Shown here: positions 28,370 to 30,517 of the stretch, in pieces
Numbering within the stretch: the first letter of the stretch is position 1
Layout of the letters: every line of letters begins with the position of its first letter
From: CAZFQD01 sp964520885
GTDB lineage: Bacteria > Bacillota > Clostridia > Oscillospirales > SIG519
Direction of reading: 5' to 3'
NCBI GenBank assembly: GCA_964520885.1
Contig: CAZFQD010000012.1
Coordinates: 1 to 30,517, forward strand
DNA length: 30,517 nucleotides
Made by a program: the position numbers and the translations under genes
The notes under the pieces: generated by a model
Databases searched by the model: none
The model's input: the letters and a program-made list of their open reading frames with translations, nothing else
What the model was told of the DNA's origin: nothing

Positions 28370-28999
28370 ATGAAAAAGAAAAAATTATTAATAGTTTTTG
28401 GAGTATGTTTAATTATTTGGAGTTGTTTTTTTGTTACTGATTTCATTTGTGTAAAAAATATGAAGCAACCTATATTTTGCATTTCTATGGTTACTTATAA
28501 AGATGGAGGAAGTGCAGAATATTTTGGGCTTGGTTACAAAGTGATAAAATATTATGAAATGTCTACAAATATAGTAGATTTTAAAATTGGTAGTTATTTT
28601 ATGAGGTTTCAAAAACCTTTTATTCAAGGTCAAGAACTAAAACTTGCAAGCATTGTTGTTAATCTGCCTATTAATGAGTATAGCCTTTCAATGTCAAGTG
28701 TTGTTGGCTTTCCAATTGAAATTGAATCCGACCAAACAACTGTTACTATATCAAGCGGTCAACTGTTATATTTTAATGATAATCCTGCACAAAACGGTCA
28801 ATTTGGTCAGAGTGAAAATGGCAAATTAAGTTTTAGTGGTAAAAAAACAGTTTACTGGACTCCAAAAGATATGGAAAATGTAATAACAGATACTAATGTA
28901 AAAGTTTCTACAATTGAAATTTCAAATCCAAATGAAAAAATATCTGTAGAAATTTTTCAACAAGGCACAAAATATATAGGTAAAATTGTAAGGCCATAA
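28370..28999 (+). CDS. Uncharacterised membrane-anchored protein with YKDGGS...GLGYKVIKY motif
   Basis: A 209-residue protein. Residues about 5-24 are a hydrophobic helix after a KKKK start, which could be a signal peptide or anchor. Then comes CISMVTYKDGGSAEYFGLGYKVIKYYEM, a motif I recall from unassigned clostridial proteins, followed by beta-rich sequence with no catalytic motif that I can see. The last part ends IFQQGTKYIGKIVRP. It is probably exported. AAGGAGAAAC lies before the ATG. It follows the ABC-F gene by 39 bp and may be co-transcribed. Function unknown. Confidence 0.65.
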   Translation: MKKKKLLIVFGVCLIIWSCFFVTDFICVKNMKQPIFCISMVTYKDGGSAEYFGLGYKVIKYYEMSTNIVDFKIGSYFMRFQKPFIQGQELKLASIVVNLPINEYSLSMSSVVGFPIEIESDQTTVTISSGQLLYFNDNPAQNGQFGQSENGKLSFSGKKTVYWTPKDMENVITDTNVKVSTIEISNPNEKISVEIFQQGTKYIGKIVRP

Positions 29000-29019
29000 T
29001 TAATTTAATACAATATAGC

Positions 29020-29044
29020 AAGGAGCGACCAGTGGTCGCTCCTT
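29020..29044. repeat. AAGGAGCGACC/GGTCGCTCCTT palindrome
   Basis: A perfect 11-bp stem with a 3-base loop, 21 bp after the 28370 gene. It resembles the GGCGACC REP family, with a paired extension. It may also act as terminator, although there is no T-run. Confidence 0.75.
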
Positions 29045-29081
29045 AATACTGTTGCTTGTGCTGTTCATATAATGTATATTT

Positions 29082-29582
29082 TTAATTAGGCTTAATAATT
29101 ATAACCTCTTTGCCAATAATTCTTGCATAACTTACCGTATATGCTGTTCCGCCTTTAGTCTCCCCGTCATATACTGCTAAAATTATATCTGCAGTATCAA
29201 CTAAATAGCGGTTTCGTTTATGCATACAATCATTTGTATATTCATTGCTAATATATTTTATTTCATTAGCTCTTTTTAAAATATTTTTATACCTTTTCTT
29301 GTATTGGTCATTCCAATTATCAGCTTGCCCCTTACAGGGAATTACACAAACCAGTTCTATTTCAAAACCTTGCCTTTTTAAGTCAAGGACAATTTCTGCC
29401 GAAAAAATATCGCTTCCCAAAGCCATACCGCAAAGAAACCTTGTCCATCCTCTTTTAATTAACTTTAAAACCTCTTGTTCCAATAATAACTTTAACTTAA
29501 AACAATCCGGATGTTCTTCATCATACCCAAAGGAAAAACGATTTGGTCTATGCCCCGTAAACGAGCAAGTTTTGATATTCAT
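29082..29582 (-). CDS. SLOG-superfamily (YpsA/DUF1273-like) protein, intact copy
   Basis: A 166-residue protein with all landmark motifs: CSFTGHRPNRFSFGYDE at the N-terminus, FLCGMALGSDIFSAEIVLDL, VIPCKGQADNWNDQYKKRY, HKRNRYLVDTADIILAVYDG and GGTAYTVSYARIIGKEVIII. This is the YpsA/DUF1273 branch of the SLOG superfamily, Rossmann-fold proteins believed to bind nucleotides or nucleotide-derived ligands; YpsA of B. subtilis affects cell division. The open frame extends to 29624, but GAGGTAAA lies before the ATG at 29582. The truncated gene at 4793 is its near twin. It is divergent from the XRE regulator at 29717. Its ligand and partner are unknown. Confidence 0.88.
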   Translation of the reverse strand: MNIKTCSFTGHRPNRFSFGYDEEHPDCFKLKLLLEQEVLKLIKRGWTRFLCGMALGSDIFSAEIVLDLKRQGFEIELVCVIPCKGQADNWNDQYKKRYKNILKRANEIKYISNEYTNDCMHKRNRYLVDTADIILAVYDGETKGGTAYTVSYARIIGKEVIIIKPN

Positions 29583-29625
29583 AATAATTTTACCTCCAAT
29601 ATTAACTGTGTTTTTCAAATACATA

Positions 29626-29694
29626 TTGTATATCTATAATTATAACTCAAATTACTAATTATTACAAGTTATTTTTATATAATTATAGATACAA
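29626..29694. promoter_or_regulatory. Inverted repeat between SLOG and XRE genes of module 4 (candidate operator)
   Basis: Left arm TTGTATATCTATAATTAT (29626-29643) and right arm ATAATTATAGATACAA (29679-29694) are inverted copies apart from a 2-bp AT insertion. They lie at the two promoter regions of the divergent genes, about 35 bp apart. Confidence 0.65.
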
Positions 29695-29716
29695 ACTATA
29701 TATGGAGGAATGTGAA

Positions 29717-30040
29717 ATGAAAAACTTGTTTAAAATACGAATGGAAAAGAAGATGAGCCAAGTGAATTTATCTACTAAGTTGGGAGTTTCGCAAGAAACA
29801 ATTAGTGCTTATGAGAGCGGTCGTTCTTACCCAAGTGTTGAAATGCTTTTAAAATTATGCAATACTTTCAATGTGTCATCAGATTTTCTTCTTGATAAAA
29901 CTGATGTCAGAATGCCTGTCAATAAGCTAATTATTGAGAATTTGAATAATAATGAATTAGAAATATTATCAATCTACAGAGAACTTACAGTTTCAAAAAA
30001 AGAACGAGCTTTGGGCATTTTAATTGGTCTTAAAGATTAA
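29717..30040 (+). CDS. XRE-family helix-turn-helix regulator
   Basis: A 107-residue protein with an N-terminal HTH_3 domain (about residues 4-60: RMEKKMSQVNLSTKLGVSQ, then ETISAYESGRSYPSVEML, then LLKLCNTFNVSSDFLLD) and a C-terminal helical part (about 75-107) that could form dimers. The upstream ATG at 29702 overlaps the GGAGG site, so I chose the ATG at 29717. It is divergent from the intact SLOG gene and probably controls both. It is longer than the XRE protein of module 2 (80 residues), and only the HTH part resembles it. The IS element begins directly after its stop. Confidence 0.9.
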   Translation: MKNLFKIRMEKKMSQVNLSTKLGVSQETISAYESGRSYPSVEMLLKLCNTFNVSSDFLLDKTDVRMPVNKLIIENLNNNELEILSIYRELTVSKKERALGILIGLKD

Positions 30041-30042
30041 TT

Positions 30043-30517
30043 TTCCCGACTTTGACACTTGTTTTGAAAACGAGCCCTGAAACCCGCATAACTTCGTTAA
30101 AAAACTGAAAAAAACGAAAAAGGTGGTATAACTTTGGCAGAGTTGATTTAATCAAAAATGATAAAATGTTCATCAATATGGTAAAAAAGCTTTGCGAAAT
30201 TACAGAAATAGGCATACCAGCAGAAAAATCAAACAAAGAAGCTCTCATAGATTGTAGCGAAGCCCAAATTTTTAATTACGGCTATATGGCTTACTTAAAT
30301 TTATGGGAACAACTCGGCATAAGCAATTGTCTAAACGCAATTCAAAGCGAAAGCAAAACAGAATATTCTTTAAACAACACAGCTTTTTTAATGGCAATGC
30401 AACACCTTTTATCTCCAAAAAGCAAGCTATCAACCTATGAACATCAAGAAAATTATTATGGTTTGGAAGAGGTTGATTTGCATCATTTGTATCGTTGCTT
30501 AGATAAAATAGGCTCTG
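30043..30517 (+). mobile_element. Left part of an IS1634-like insertion sequence
   Basis: From about 30043, just after the XRE stop, base composition shifts (CCCGACTTTGACAC, CGAGCCCTGAAACCCGC) and leads into the transposase frame. I cannot define terminal inverted repeats because the right end is outside the window, so the left boundary is approximate. Confidence 0.5.
30166..30517 (+). CDS. IS1634-like transposase, N-terminal part (cut by window end)
   Basis: An open frame runs from ATG 30166 to the window edge (117 codons). It can be extended upstream to a TGA near 30105 without another ATG, giving WYNFGRVDLIKNDKMF before the ATG, which looks native. Residues such as YGYMAYLNLWEQLGISN, LLSPKSKLSTYEH and EEVDLHHLYRCLDKIG match the start region of IS1634/IS4-type DDE transposases. 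The very N-terminus seems lost or frameshifted across an A7 run (30110), so the gene may be broken. The insertion lies directly after the module-4 regulator. Confidence 0.72.
   Translation, partial: MFINMVKKLCEITEIGIPAEKSNKEALIDCSEAQIFNYGYMAYLNLWEQLGISNCLNAIQSESKTEYSLNNTAFLMAMQHLLSPKSKLSTYEHQENYYGLEEVDLHHLYRCLDKIGS

Noticed and set aside
29245..29658. 137-codon plus-strand frame opposite the intact SLOG gene
   Set aside because: It overlaps the conserved SLOG motifs in antisense and lacks a ribosome site.

Overview
The window reads as low-GC Gram-positive DNA, most likely from an uncultured gut-type clostridium (class Clostridia). Reasons: AT-rich codons and spacers, strong GGAGG-type ribosome sites, pyruvate phosphate dikinase, ThyX instead of ThyA, a CwlD-type amidase (suggesting a spore former), a DUF4364 protein, and very many short palindromic dispersed repeats of the kind common in gut Clostridia. 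No 16S or other decisive marker is present, so this is inference.

Layout. 1-1454: a hairpin array, tRNA-Arg(CCG), rpsU and a GDT1/UPF0016 cation exporter, genes on the minus strand. 1791-4421: ppdK. 4793-5191: remnant of a SLOG/YpsA-like gene facing an intact ribbon-helix-helix (RHH) regulator. 5381-9003: a 45-residue basic protein, a second hairpin array, and a large membrane-anchored GHL10-amidase fusion. 9239-10985: two tandem divergent modules, each a SLOG-fold gene facing a small DNA-binding protein (XRE in one, RHH in the other). 11414-17613: a QueG-like ferredoxin protein (minus), DUF4364, a membrane protein, cwlD, radA, hflK, hflC. 17614-18609: repeat-rich stretch with a 235-bp tandem duplication. 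18610-22478 (minus): homocysteine methyltransferase-type protein, a decayed RAYT (REP-associated transposase), valS. 22748-28999 (plus): gtrA, a WecG/TagA glycosyltransferase, thyX, tmk, a DUF2156 protein, an ABC-F ATPase and an unrecognised lipid- or membrane-anchored protein. 29082-30040: a fourth SLOG/XRE divergent module, followed by the start of an IS1634-like transposase cut by the window edge.

Two threads stand out. First, the same architecture recurs four times in 30 kb: a SLOG-superfamily gene (YpsA/DUF1273-like, predicted nucleotide binder) divergent from a small DNA-binding protein, with a palindrome-bearing spacer of about 100-135 bp. The DNA-binding partner changes fold between copies, and the SLOG copies form a gradient from intact motifs (29 kb) through partly eroded (9.2 kb) to fully eroded (10.2 kb) and truncated (4.8 kb). 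This looks like a multi-copy, turning-over regulatory or defence-type cassette whose function I do not know. Second, the spacers are saturated with hairpin-forming repeats: arrays of different hairpins separated by a constant GTGATAT, a two-hairpin element with covarying stems, REP-like palindromes that sit at gene ends (one supplies the valS stop codon), and a RAYT relic bracketed by one of those palindromes.

Housekeeping genes appear grouped by task: thyX-tmk make and phosphorylate dTMP; cwlD and the GHL10-amidase act on the wall; hflK-hflC form a membrane SPFH pair.
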